Assembly (NCBI GenBank): GCA_965216915.1
Contig: CBDCGS010000009.1
Location: 248,001-312,000 of the forward strand
Length of the DNA stretch: 64,000 bases
Origin: CBDCGS01 sp965216915
GTDB taxonomy: Bacteria > Pseudomonadota > Alphaproteobacteria > UBA828
Reading direction: 5' to 3'
This document shows, one piece after another, positions 7,917-16,656 of this stretch. Made by a program: the position numbers and the translations under genes. The notes under the pieces were generated by a model. The model was not told the DNA's origin and did not search any database. It was given only the letters and a program-made list of their open reading frames with translations. The number at the start of each line of letters is the position of its first letter. The stretch's first letter is position 1.

Positions 7917-9746
7917 ATGATCCTTCGCCTCACGCGCTCGCAGGTCTCGAAACGCATCCGTTTTGACTCGATCAGGCGGGTGTTTCGGCGTTTCGGGCCG
8001 CATCTGCGGCCCCACCGGAAGAAGCTCGCCGCCGCAGGCCTTTGCATGCTCGGCGTGACCGGGATGGAGCTCCTGCGCCCCTGGCCGATCAAGATCATCT
8101 TCGACGGCATCCTCATCCCGCAATCGGACGGTGGAAGTTTCCTCGCGGATCTCCCGGCGCTGGTCGGTGGAGGCGATGTGATGTTGGCCCTCGTGGCCGT
8201 GTCCATCCTCGTGATCGCGGTGCTCACCGGTCTCTTTGGCTTTGGTCAGGCCTATCTCATCTCGGGTGTCGGACAGCGGGTGGTCGCCGCGATCCGATTC
8301 CAGCTCTATCGCCATATCCAAAGTCTGTCTCATTCGTTTCATGACGAGAGAAGCTCAGGCGACCTCCTGGCGCGGCTGACCGGTGACGTGCGCATGATGC
8401 GCGATCTCCTGGTCAGCGCCGTGGTCTTCGTGGGTGGCCGCACTCTTCTCATCCTGAGCGCGATCGTCGTGATGCTCATCATGGATTGGCAACTCACCCT
8501 GGTCGCGCTCGCGACCATTCCGGCCCTCGCGCTCACCACGGTTCGCCTCGGAAGTAAGATCAAGGGCGCCGCCAAGCGACAGCGCCGCAAGGAAAGCAAA
8601 GTCGCGCAGGTTATTTCCGAGGGCATCTCGGCGATTACGATCGTCCAGGCCTATGCGCGCGAGGCGCATGAGGAGGAGCGTTTCGCACGGCAAAACAACA
8701 GCAGCGTGCGTGCCGGCCTGGTCGCCACCAAGCTCGAGGCACATCTCGACCGCGTGGTCCAGATCATCCTGGCGTTCGGCACCTGCGGCGTGCTCTGGTT
8801 CGGCGTCGTCCGTGTTCAGACAGGTGCCCTGACACCCGGCGACCTTCTCGTGTTCGTGGCCTACCTGACGGCGCTCTACAAGCCCATCCGGCGGCTCGCC
8901 GGCCTGACCGGGCGGGTCGCCAAGGCCACGGCCTGCGGCGAACGCATCATCTCAATTCTCGACCTCGAACCCGAGGTGCGAGACCAACCCGGCGCGCGGC
9001 CCGCGCCGCCGTTTTGGGGTGAGATCACCTTCTCGCAGGTCGAGTTTGCCTACCACCCCGCCAAGCCGGTTCTCCGCGGCGCGGACCTGCGGATCAACCC
9101 CGGCGAGACGGTCGCGCTCGTCGGTGAGAGCGGCTCCGGCAAGTCGACGATCGCGTCCCTGCTGTTGCGCTTCTACGATCCCAACGACGGGTCGGTGCGT
9201 ATCGACGGCGTTGACGTTCGGCACTACACGCTGAGCTCTCTCCGCGAGCAGATCAGCATCGTGCTCCAGGAGTCGGTGCTGTTCAAAGGCTCGATTGCCG
9301 ACAACATCGCCTATGGCCGATTGGACGCAACCGACGACGAGATCGTCGCGGCGGCGACGCAAGCCAACGCACACGCGTTCATTGAAGCTCTGCCGGACGG
9401 CTACGACACCATGGTCGGCGAGAGGGGCGCCACGCTCTCGGCCGGCCAGCGCCAACGCATCGCGATCGCGCGTGCCATCGTGCGCGACGCGCCGATCGTC
9501 ATCCTCGATGAGGCGACGACGGGTCTCGACGACGCCAGCGAGGCGACGGTGCGAGAAGCGCTGGAGCACCTGACGGCGGAGAAGACGTGCCTCGTTATCA
9601 CGCACGATCTCCAAGGGCTGATCGGTGCCGATCGCGTCCTCGCGGTGCGTGCGGGCCGTATCGTCGACGTGACGCCGGACATACGCCGCCTCGCCGAATT
9701 GCCGGGCCGGGCGACGCTGGCCGGATTGGTCCTCGAGGCGAGTTAG
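7917..9746 (+). CDS. ABC exporter, fused membrane and ATPase domains (MsbA-like)
   Basis: A 609-residue half-transporter. The membrane domain (residues about 25-320) shows several hydrophobic helices, for example VMLALVAVSILVIAVLTGLFGFG and LLILSAIVVMLIMDWQLTLVAL. The ATPase domain has Walker A VGESGSGKST, a Q-loop, the signature TLSAGQRQRIA (Ala at the second Gly of LSGGQ), Walker B PIVILDEATTGLD and an H-loop (VITHD). The reading frame extends upstream to 7746, but the part before 7917 reads the preceding gene in another frame; ATG 7917 gives the normal exporter N terminus. In context it probably flips or exports the lipid-linked glycan assembled by the neighbouring glycosyltransferases. 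Confidence 0.92.
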   Translation: MILRLTRSQVSKRIRFDSIRRVFRRFGPHLRPHRKKLAAAGLCMLGVTGMELLRPWPIKIIFDGILIPQSDGGSFLADLPALVGGGDVMLALVAVSILVIAVLTGLFGFGQAYLISGVGQRVVAAIRFQLYRHIQSLSHSFHDERSSGDLLARLTGDVRMMRDLLVSAVVFVGGRTLLILSAIVVMLIMDWQLTLVALATIPALALTTVRLGSKIKGAAKRQRRKESKVAQVISEGISAITIVQAYAREAHEEERFARQNNSSVRAGLVATKLEAHLDRVVQIILAFGTCGVLWFGVVRVQTGALTPGDLLVFVAYLTALYKPIRRLAGLTGRVAKATACGERIISILDLEPEVRDQPGARPAPPFWGEITFSQVEFAYHPAKPVLRGADLRINPGETVALVGESGSGKSTIASLLLRFYDPNDGSVRIDGVDVRHYTLSSLREQISIVLQESVLFKGSIADNIAYGRLDATDDEIVAAATQANAHAFIEALPDGYDTMVGERGATLSAGQRQRIAIARAIVRDAPIVILDEATTGLDDASEATVREALEHLTAEKTCLVITHDLQGLIGADRVLAVRAGRIVDVTPDIRRLAELPGRATLAGLVLEAS

Positions 9747-9749
9747 GCC

Positions 9750-11186
9750 GTGTCCGCATCCCTCTCCCATGCACCGCCCGAGCGCTTTGGCGCCGGGTCG
9801 CACGCGTTGACCGCGCGCTTGTGCAGGGCCACGTCGCCCGCGCTGATGCGGCAGGCCATCGCGCGCGCGTGGCCCACCCTCGGCGCGGCCGGCACCAGAG
9901 TCACGGGATGCGATATCGATCGGGTGTATCCGCGGGGTGATCGGGGCTTCGTCGTCGCCTACTGCGTTCGCGTTCATCGCGAGGCGAAACAGTGGAACGA
10001 GATGCTGTACGCCGAACTCGTGCCCGGCGATACCGCGGCGCACTTTCAGTCGGCCGTCGACGGTTTGCACAAAAGTAGGCGCAAGCAGCTGCCTCGGGAC
10101 GAGAAGAACGATGTCATCACCCACCTGCCCGACCTGGGGCTGGTGTTGCGGCGGCCGGGATATGACGAGGCGCTGGATGGACTGACCGTGTTGCATTCGA
10201 GACGGGCGGCGCGGCGGGCGTTGGTCGAGGCCCTGGCACCCGAGGGACGCGTCGCGAACGTCGCTACGCACCTTCTGAGCCATCGGCTCGGAAAGAGATG
10301 TGTCCTTCGCGTTCACTACGACTGGTGTGAAAAGGCCGGCGCCTCCGCCGTCGAACGGCGTTCGGTGATCGCGAAGCTGACCAAGCCGCGCAGCGCGAAG
10401 GGCCGGCGCATGCAAAGAGCGCTGCAAGCTCTCTGGCGTGAGGGCTTCAGCGATCGCTCCGAGATTCGCGTCCCGAGGTTTCTCGGGCGAACCGGCAACG
10501 GCGCGCTCCATTTCATGGAGGACGTGCCGGGCCTATCTCTGGATTTGCTGATGGGCACCAATCTCGAGATGGGCCTGGTTGGCGCTGGGCGCGCGCTCGC
10601 CAAGCTCCACAGGAGCTCGTTTGACCCAGCCGGCGAACACACGGTCGAGGATGAAATTGCCTTGATCAGCGCGTGGGTCGCGCTCATCGGCAGTCTACGC
10701 CCGGCGCGGCGGTCGGCGCTCGAAGCGGCGTGGGAAGCGGTGGTGACGACGCTCCGGCGTTTGGAGAAAGCCCCGCTCCGCGTCGTGCATCGCGACTACC
10801 ACGAAAAACAGGTTCTGATCTCGGGCGATCAGATCGTGCTGATCGATTTCGACACACTCTGTCTTGGCGATCCGGCGCTCGACGTGGGCAACTTTCTTGC
10901 CCACCTGCGGTTCGGGCGGCAAACGACGCGCGCCGGCACGGACGTGCGCGTGCGCGCTTTTCTCGACGGATATGGGCGCATCGATGACCCGGCCTTCGAT
11001 CGACGCGTTGAAGCCTATGTCGACTCGACCCTCCTCAGGCTGACATGCCTTCACGCGCTCTCCACATGGCCCGGCGCGGCGCGCTCCGGGTCTTTTGGCG
11101 CGCGCGGGCCCGGCGCCGTCGACACGCGAAGCCGCCATGGAGGGCCCCATCTCGCCAACGCTCATCGTCTCGGTGGTTTGACATGA
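9750..11186 (+). CDS. large APH-fold phosphotransferase
   Basis: A 478-residue protein starting at GTG, 3 bases after the exporter stop. The C-terminal half is an APH-type kinase: VVHRDYHEKQVLI carries the catalytic Asp (around residue 351) and VLIDFDTLCLGDPALDVGNF the metal-binding Asp. The N-terminal ~190 residues belong to no family I recognise but include charged segments (HKSRRKQLPRDEKNDV) that may be a second phosphotransferase-like lobe. The stop overlaps the galE ATG. Two such kinases in one glycan cluster point to phosphorylation of a sugar or lipid intermediate; the substrate cannot be read from sequence. Confidence 0.75.
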   Translation: MSASLSHAPPERFGAGSHALTARLCRATSPALMRQAIARAWPTLGAAGTRVTGCDIDRVYPRGDRGFVVAYCVRVHREAKQWNEMLYAELVPGDTAAHFQSAVDGLHKSRRKQLPRDEKNDVITHLPDLGLVLRRPGYDEALDGLTVLHSRRAARRALVEALAPEGRVANVATHLLSHRLGKRCVLRVHYDWCEKAGASAVERRSVIAKLTKPRSAKGRRMQRALQALWREGFSDRSEIRVPRFLGRTGNGALHFMEDVPGLSLDLLMGTNLEMGLVGAGRALAKLHRSSFDPAGEHTVEDEIALISAWVALIGSLRPARRSALEAAWEAVVTTLRRLEKAPLRVVHRDYHEKQVLISGDQIVLIDFDTLCLGDPALDVGNFLAHLRFGRQTTRAGTDVRVRAFLDGYGRIDDPAFDRRVEAYVDSTLLRLTCLHALSTWPGAARSGSFGARGPGAVDTRSRHGGPHLANAHRLGGLT

Positions 11187-12172
11187 AAACCGTGCTCGTG
11201 GTCGGTGGCGCCGGCTATGTCGGGAGCCACTGCTGCAAACGCCTGGCTCAGGCCGGCTACAGCCCCGCGGTGTTCGACAATCTCTCGACGGGCCATCGCG
11301 AGTTCGTCAAGTGGGGCCCCCTCGTCGAGGGCGACGTTCGGGATCGCCGCTCATTGGCCGCCGCGCTGGACGACGTCAAGCCGATCGCGGTCCTCCATTT
11401 CGCCGCCCACACGCTCGCGGGTGAATCGGTGACCAATCCCGGCCCCTATTGGGAGGTGAATACCAACGGGACCCTGAACCTCCTCATCGCGATGCGTGAC
11501 GCGTCGGTCGGTGTGCTCGTGTTCTCCTCGACCTGCGCGGTATACGGACAAAGCGATGCTGCACTTCTCGAGGAGAGTCACCCAAAGGTTCCGTGCAACC
11601 CCTACGGCGCGAGCAAATGGGCCGCGGAGCAGGCGATCGAGCATTTTGACCATGCACATCAGCTACGCGCCGCCCGATTGCGCTATTTCAACGCGAGCGG
11701 CGCCGACCCCGACGCAGAAATCGGTGAGGATCACGAACCGGAAACCCATCTGATTCCCGTCGTGCTAGATGCGGCCTTGGGTCGCCGAGACTGTATCTCG
11801 ATCTTCGGTCAGGATTATCCGACCGAGGACGGCACGGCCATCCGTGATTACATCCACGTTCAGGATCTAGCGACTGCGCATGTCGCTGCTTTGGAGCATT
11901 TGCTGGAGGGCGGCGCGAGTGTCGCTCTGAATCTCGGCACCGGCCAAGGGACGTCCGTGGCGACGCTCGTGAGCGCCGCGGAAGACGTCGTGGGACACGA
12001 GATCCCGAAACAAACGCAGGCGCGGCGGCCCGGCGATCCGGCCGAACTCGTCGCGAACGCCGCACGCGCGCAGACGATGCTCAATTGGGCCCCAGCCCGA
12101 TCCAAGCTTGACACGATCATTTCGGATGCCTGGCGTTGGCATCAGCGGCGTTTTGGCGCGGCCCGGTCGTAG
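11183..12172 (+). CDS. galE: UDP-glucose 4-epimerase family protein
   Basis: A 329-residue short-chain dehydrogenase of the extended class. It has the NAD-binding VVGGAGYVGSH at residues 5-15, the catalytic Ser/Thr in FSSTCAVYG and the catalytic pair in YGASK (YxxxK). HFAAHTLAGESV and NTNGTLNLL match GalE. It interconverts UDP-glucose and UDP-galactose (or the N-acetyl forms), supplying donors for the cluster. The frame is open to 11045 but the true start is ATG 11183, which overlaps the phosphotransferase stop. It is the last gene of the + strand run. Confidence 0.9.
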   Translation: MKTVLVVGGAGYVGSHCCKRLAQAGYSPAVFDNLSTGHREFVKWGPLVEGDVRDRRSLAAALDDVKPIAVLHFAAHTLAGESVTNPGPYWEVNTNGTLNLLIAMRDASVGVLVFSSTCAVYGQSDAALLEESHPKVPCNPYGASKWAAEQAIEHFDHAHQLRAARLRYFNASGADPDAEIGEDHEPETHLIPVVLDAALGRRDCISIFGQDYPTEDGTAIRDYIHVQDLATAHVAALEHLLEGGASVALNLGTGQGTSVATLVSAAEDVVGHEIPKQTQARRPGDPAELVANAARAQTMLNWAPARSKLDTIISDAWRWHQRRFGAARS

Positions 12173-12193
12173 GCCGGTCGGGGCGTTTTTTTT
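12163..12193 (+). terminator. possible terminator after galE
   Basis: A GC-rich stretch that can fold weakly (GCCC pairing with GGGC across a loop containing GGCC) is followed by eight T at 12186-12193. It lies right at the end of galE and before the converging histidine-kinase operon. The stem is poor, so the T run is the main evidence. Confidence 0.35.
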
Positions 12194-12265
12194 GGTCTTT
12201 GGGCACCAACGTCTCGTGCGCGTTACCGTCGCCCGCTGGAGCTTGGAGAGAATACGATCTCGGGT

Positions 12266-13378
12266 TCACGCGCTCGAGCGGTGCTCACTAGCCGAATCGA
12301 CGTGCGCGACGCTTGCGTCCTTGCAACGTCCCGGCGGGAACTGAACAGTCACCGACGTGCCGACGCCGACCGCGCTGTCGATATGGATGTCTCCTCCGTG
12401 CAGCTGCACGAGAAGTGTGGCGAGTGTTAACCCCGCTCCCATGCCTCCAAATTTTCTATTGAGACCCCCATCAACCTGGCCGAACAGGGAAAGCGCTTTC
12501 GCGAGATCGTTGGACGCCATGCCAATTCCATCGTCTGTGATACGAATAACCGCTTGCTTATCCGCACCAATACCGGTTTCCACGTCAACGCGGCCACCAG
12601 TGGGACAAAATTTCAGAGCATTCGATAAGATATTGGAAAACACCTTATCGATCTTGGCACGATCTGCATAAATAACGAATTCAATATCTGTGTTGCAAGC
12701 GATTGTAACTCGAATATCCTGTGAATCAGCCATTTCATGATATCTTCGGATTATAGCCCTTATGGCGTCGTTTAGATGCACATTTTCTTCCAAGAGAGCA
12801 GCGCTCCCTGCTTCGATCTCAGATAGATCAAGAAGGGTCTCAATCTGGGCTGACAGGCGCTGCCCAGAAGCGCGGATATTGTTCACATATTCCGCGTATC
12901 GATCATCACCGAGACGGCCGAATGGAGCCAATCGGATCAGATCAGAAAACCCGACAATGGCGTTCAACGGCGTGCGGAGTTCGTGGCTCATGTTCGCGAG
13001 AAACTCCGACTTTGCACGGTTCGCTTCCACGGTCTCGGTTCTCGCCTCCTGTAGCTCTTGCCGCAGACGGCTTGTTTCGTTCACGGCTGTTTCCAGTTCG
13101 GCGCCCAACCGTTGGAAAACTATCGCCATCACGGCGATCGCCATTAGCAATGAAAAGCCCGCGACAGAACCCGCAAGCCAAGGGGGGCTCCGCAGCACCT
13201 GCCACATGAGGACAGATGCAGCCGGGCCGGATAGGATCGTCATGAACGCAGCGACCACAGCGAGCTGGTGCGCTCGTTTACCTCCGCGATATCGGTGCGC
13301 CTGGTCGCAGAACGTGAACCGTCCCCGTGACCGGGCCAAACTATGCTTCGGAATAGACCAGAACTCGCGGAACCACAC
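12266..13378 (-). CDS. membrane histidine kinase of the quorum-sensing operon
   Basis: A 370-residue kinase. Two membrane helices (about residues 38-62 and 67-89) with almost no extracytoplasmic loop are followed by a coiled coil (92-125), an H box with His132 (NMSHELRTPLNAIVGFSDLI), and an ATPase domain with N box (NILSNALKF), G1 (DDGIGM) and G2 (GGMGAGLTLA). With so little outside the membrane it probably senses a membrane or cytoplasmic signal. The start overlaps the end of the small upstream gene by 38 bases; a later start would cut into the first helix. The DNA here looks more A/T-rich than its neighbours, which hints at foreign origin. Confidence 0.85.
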   Translation of the reverse strand: MWFREFWSIPKHSLARSRGRFTFCDQAHRYRGGKRAHQLAVVAAFMTILSGPAASVLMWQVLRSPPWLAGSVAGFSLLMAIAVMAIVFQRLGAELETAVNETSRLRQELQEARTETVEANRAKSEFLANMSHELRTPLNAIVGFSDLIRLAPFGRLGDDRYAEYVNNIRASGQRLSAQIETLLDLSEIEAGSAALLEENVHLNDAIRAIIRRYHEMADSQDIRVTIACNTDIEFVIYADRAKIDKVFSNILSNALKFCPTGGRVDVETGIGADKQAVIRITDDGIGMASNDLAKALSLFGQVDGGLNRKFGGMGAGLTLATLLVQLHGGDIHIDSAVGVGTSVTVQFPPGRCKDASVAHVDSASEHRSSA

Positions 13379-13784
13379 TTCGCACCACTTCTCCGAGCTC
13401 AGCTTCTAAAGAAACATCGCCGACTCGACCGCATTCTGCGACCCATTCGGGTTTCGACCAGCTCGCCACATCTTGGTGAACCGCGTAGGACAGGCCACGA
13501 CACACCCAGGGAAGCCGGGGCTCCCGGATCTCATGCTGTCGGGCGCCCATGTCGACAACCATGATCGCGATATCAATTTCTGATAGTGCGCGCCGGACGT
13601 GCCGATCGAAGATTTGCTCCGATGTAATGCCGCAGACTGACAACCCGCGCTGGCTAATTCGCATCGATAGACTATTGAGCCGATTGGCACTCTGGGCGAT
13701 CGCGAGGACATGAGCGTGGGAGTCCACCGCCCCGCCATCGAATGGTTTTGACACCGCCGACGTCAGCATTGCGTTCACGCTCAT
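13341..13784 (-). CDS. small protein, possible degenerate receiver
   Basis: 147 residues. The ATG overlaps the P450 stop as ATGA, so it is translationally coupled. I do not recognise the family with certainty. The order of a hydrophobic strand (HVLAIAQS), a helix, a second strand (GLSVCGIT), a helix, and a third strand ending in Asp (IDIAIMVVDMGA) resembles the first half of a response-regulator receiver, but the acidic pair at the end of strand 1 is missing and the second half is divergent. Its place directly before a histidine kinase supports a signalling role, possibly as a pseudo-receiver; that part is inference. Confidence 0.6.
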   Translation of the reverse strand: MSVNAMLTSAVSKPFDGGAVDSHAHVLAIAQSANRLNSLSMRISQRGLSVCGITSEQIFDRHVRRALSEIDIAIMVVDMGARQHEIREPRLPWVCRGLSYAVHQDVASWSKPEWVAECGRVGDVSLEAELGEVVRSVVPRVLVYSEA

Positions 13785-15151
13785 CGGTGCGACAGGCGCG
13801 CCATTAGGCTGCCGACCTCTGGCCGCAGCGTGATGAGCGGCACGGGTTTGGGAGGTGACCCGACCAAGTCGATCCGATAGCGGGCGCGGAGCATGGCCAG
13901 AACGATCTTCATCTCGACCATTGCGAACGATGCGCCAACGCAAACGTGTGGGCCGGCGCCGAACGGTATGAAGGCGAACCGATCTCTCGGCTGATCGGGC
14001 GCGAAACGCATCGGATCGAATTTGTCGGGATTCGGCCAATAGTCCGGGTGACGATGCAGTGTGTAGGGACAGATGATGACGGTCTCGTTGCGCTTGATCC
14101 TCATCCCGTCGATCTCATCTGGCTCGTCGGCTTGGCGACCGAACCAGAAGATTGACGGCATCAGCCGCATGCTTTCGTTGAGACACATTTCGGTCCACGT
14201 CAGTGCGTCGAGGTCGATCGTATCTTTGTCGATCGAGGCGCGTGCCTCTTCGGCCAACCGCTCGTCGTTGACTTGGTCATCGGCGGTCAAATACCAGTAC
14301 CAGGACAATGCGCATCCGGTCGTCTCGTGACCGGCAGAAAAGATCGTCAGCACCTCATCCCGCACTTGGCGGTTGGACAGAACGACGCCCTCTTCGGCGA
14401 TGCTTGCGTCGAGCAACAGGCCGAGCAGATCCGTCCCGTGGGCTCCCACTTTGCCGCCACCCGTTTCGGAGCGCCGGCGAATAAATTCATCGGCAATCGC
14501 GTTAAGAACACGCAGCGAGTGATGGAAACGCCGATTCCGCGGTGTCGGCAACTTTGGTCCGATCCCGGTGATCGACCACATCATGTCGTTGGCATGCTCT
14601 TGGAGGTGTTTGATGCAGGCGCCGACGGTTTCCTCGGCCGGGCCGATCTCCGTGCCGAACATTGTTCTCACGATCACACGAAGAGCGATCCGCGACATTT
14701 CGTCGGCCAGATCGACCGGGTCGCCGCGTTCGGCGGCACGATCCAACCGTTCGTAGGCTTCACGCATGACCGAAACGACCGGTGGCACAAGGCCCAGCAC
14801 GCGATGACGCATGAACATCGGTTGAAGCAGCGCCCGTCGCTCTTTCCAACCCTCCCCCTCGGAGGTCAGGAGACCATCGCCGAGGAGCGGCTTCATGTTC
14901 TCCATGCGGTCGCATTTGCGGTAGATGTCGCGACGCGTGACCAAAACGTGCCGCACCTGCTCTGGATGGCGCAGCAGCACGGCGGATTGGAGCCCCAGTT
15001 TGAGGACCACGATGTCTCCATACTTTCGATGGGCATTGCGAAAAAGATTGAGAGGATCGTGCCGAATGGCAGGCAACGCGCCTACAACCGGCAGGCCGCG
15101 CCACGTTGGCCGATGCTTGGCTTTCGGCGGATCAAGAGCGATCGCCGTCAT
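13781..15151 (-). CDS. cytochrome P450
   Basis: A 456-residue haem monooxygenase. The I-helix oxygen-binding motif is AGHETTG, the K-helix ExxR is ESMR, and the haem-ligand loop is FGAGPHVCVG with the axial Cys about 40 residues from the C terminus. There is no signal anchor, so it is soluble and needs separate redox partners; none is encoded nearby except the distant ferredoxin at 54973. The overall look (WRGLPVVGALPAIRHDPLN) is of fatty-acid or terpenoid-type P450s, but the substrate is unknown. The frame extends to 15235, but ATG 15151 overlaps the luxI stop as ATGA and gives the natural N terminus. It is thus expressed as part of the luxI operon. Confidence 0.93.
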   Translation of the reverse strand: MTAIALDPPKAKHRPTWRGLPVVGALPAIRHDPLNLFRNAHRKYGDIVVLKLGLQSAVLLRHPEQVRHVLVTRRDIYRKCDRMENMKPLLGDGLLTSEGEGWKERRALLQPMFMRHRVLGLVPPVVSVMREAYERLDRAAERGDPVDLADEMSRIALRVIVRTMFGTEIGPAEETVGACIKHLQEHANDMMWSITGIGPKLPTPRNRRFHHSLRVLNAIADEFIRRRSETGGGKVGAHGTDLLGLLLDASIAEEGVVLSNRQVRDEVLTIFSAGHETTGCALSWYWYLTADDQVNDERLAEEARASIDKDTIDLDALTWTEMCLNESMRLMPSIFWFGRQADEPDEIDGMRIKRNETVIICPYTLHRHPDYWPNPDKFDPMRFAPDQPRDRFAFIPFGAGPHVCVGASFAMVEMKIVLAMLRARYRIDLVGSPPKPVPLITLRPEVGSLMARLSHR

Positions 15152-15765
15152 GCCACGGCCCTTTCCACAACGTCTTGGTCCGATCCCGCGCGACCCTCGT
15201 TTAGAGCGCGGTACGCCGGCTCTACCTCGGCCCAACCTGCCACCGCTCGTGTCGACCCGATTGTCAACGGCGGTCCGAATCGTTGTGTCGCAAGCCCGCA
15301 GCGATACAAGAGGCGCTCAAAGAGGATGTCGGTCACACCGACGATCTGACGCAAGCCGCGTTCGTGACCAAATCGAAACAGGGCGGCAACGAGCTCGCGC
15401 ATGACACCCTCTTCAAGCTTCGTAGAGCCATCTGGCGTCGCGACGGCGAATCGGCTGACCTCCCAGACGGCCGGATCACAAGGTGGTTCCTGACCATGCA
15501 GAAGCGTCGGAAACACGTCCCGAAGCATGTATGGCCCCGTCGATGGAACAAGACGCCAGGTGCCGACCACCCGGTCATAGCGGTCAAGGGTGACGGCGAA
15601 TGCCTGAGCGAGCTCGTCGAATCGATCGCGCTCACGTCCGGCTTCCTCATTGACGTTCCAGCGCAACCGGTCGCGGAAAACGCGGTGCCGTAGTCGATAA
15701 ATTTGGTCGCGTAGAACGCGGTCCGCCGGCGACTCCAGCTGACCGTCAACAACGAATGTGATCAT
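15148..15765 (-). CDS. luxI: acyl-homoserine lactone synthase (LuxI family)
   Basis: A 205-residue synthase that joins an acyl group to S-adenosylmethionine to release an N-acyl-homoserine lactone. The conserved LuxI residues are visible in order: Arg, Phe and Trp in RHRVFRDRLRW, the two Asp of DRFD, Arg in GTWRLVPSTGPYML, and Glu and Arg in WEVSRFAV. A strong ribosome binding site (GGAGGGG, 15772-15778 on the complementary strand) precedes the ATG. A perfect lux box lies 60 bases upstream. It is the first gene of the operon luxI-P450-small protein-kinase. The acyl chain length cannot be predicted from this. Confidence 0.93.
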   Translation of the reverse strand: MITFVVDGQLESPADRVLRDQIYRLRHRVFRDRLRWNVNEEAGRERDRFDELAQAFAVTLDRYDRVVGTWRLVPSTGPYMLRDVFPTLLHGQEPPCDPAVWEVSRFAVATPDGSTKLEEGVMRELVAALFRFGHERGLRQIVGVTDILFERLLYRCGLATQRFGPPLTIGSTRAVAGWAEVEPAYRALNEGRAGSDQDVVERAVA

Positions 15766-15824
15766 CGGCTGCCCCTCCGATCGTGGTGATCAGAGGTTGC
15801 CGAAATTACGGTCGTCTGGAGAAG

Positions 15825-15840
15825 CTACGGAATCCCGTAG
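15825..15840. promoter_or_regulatory. lux box
   Basis: CTACGGAATCCCGTAG is a perfect 6-4-6 inverted repeat located between luxR and luxI, 60 bases before the luxI ATG. On the minus strand a TAATTT hexamer at 15803-15808 could serve as -10, placing the box near -40, the usual activation position for LuxR-type regulators. It predicts positive autoinduction of the luxI operon. Confidence 0.75.
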
Positions 15841-15858
15841 TTGGCACGCCGCGGCAAA

Positions 15859-16614
15859 TTATGGCTGCGCCATCCGCATCTGAATCATGCGGGCGACCGC
15901 CTGCGTTTTCGTATGCACGCCGAACTTCTTCATCGCATTCCGCACGTGAAAATCGACGGTGTGCTCGCTTAGATTCAGGATCTGCCCGATTTCCCAAACC
16001 GTCTTGCCCGACGCCGTCCAAAGCAAAACCTCGATCTCTCTGCCGCTCAGTCGGACCGGTGCCCCGGACTGATCATCGGCGCAGAGGTCTCCGATCCGAT
16101 GGTGGAGGTGTATTGCGAGCAAGTGGGCGAGATGGTGGGTCTCACCATACAGCGGCTCGAAACTCTCACTCTCGAGGCGGCTCAATGCGCCGAACATTCC
16201 GCATGAGCCATCCGCCGAGAAGGCGGGAACGGCAAAGCCATTGCGCAAATCGAAATCGCGTGCCTCGCTAAGCACACGGCGCGGCTGGGGCGTTTGGCTA
16301 TCAAGCCTGGACGCTTCGTCCCACGTCACCGGAACGCCGCGGCGAAGCGCGATGCGGCTCACCGGATCGTAGACGTGAAGAGACTCTCTGACGTAGTGCT
16401 CTTCCCAGGCTTTGCTTCCCCACGCGATGTAAAACACGTTGTCGGGGGTCACATCCGGAGAATTGAGCTCTTGCTTGATGCCGAATCGGATATATGAAAA
16501 GGCGTCATAGCCCAATTCCGTCAGGTATTTCCGCACCAGCGGTGTTACCAGATCGACATCGTCGCAGCGCATCAGGTCGGTGACGAACCGATCAATGAAA
16601 TCGAGCTTTGGCAC
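15859..16614 (-). CDS. luxR: LuxR-family quorum-sensing regulator
   Basis: A 251-residue transcription factor. The N-terminal autoinducer-binding domain keeps the lactone-contacting residues: Trp and Tyr in AWEEHYVRE, Asp in VYDPVSR and Trp in VTWDEA. The C terminus is the LuxR helix-turn-helix (LSGREIEVLLWTASGK, then EIGQILNLSEHTVDFHVRN). It lies directly upstream of luxI in the same direction, with the lux box in between, so it is the cognate receptor. A 15-bp palindrome lies upstream of its start. Confidence 0.93.
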   Translation of the reverse strand: MPKLDFIDRFVTDLMRCDDVDLVTPLVRKYLTELGYDAFSYIRFGIKQELNSPDVTPDNVFYIAWGSKAWEEHYVRESLHVYDPVSRIALRRGVPVTWDEASRLDSQTPQPRRVLSEARDFDLRNGFAVPAFSADGSCGMFGALSRLESESFEPLYGETHHLAHLLAIHLHHRIGDLCADDQSGAPVRLSGREIEVLLWTASGKTVWEIGQILNLSEHTVDFHVRNAMKKFGVHTKTQAVARMIQMRMAQP

Positions 16615-16656
16615 CGGTCAGCTCACCCAGCGTTCCGCCCATCGAGATTCCGGTTA

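Noticed and set aside
8952..10511. A 519-residue open frame on the minus strand
   Set aside because: It is antisense to the ABC exporter ATPase domain and the phosphotransferase, both well supported.
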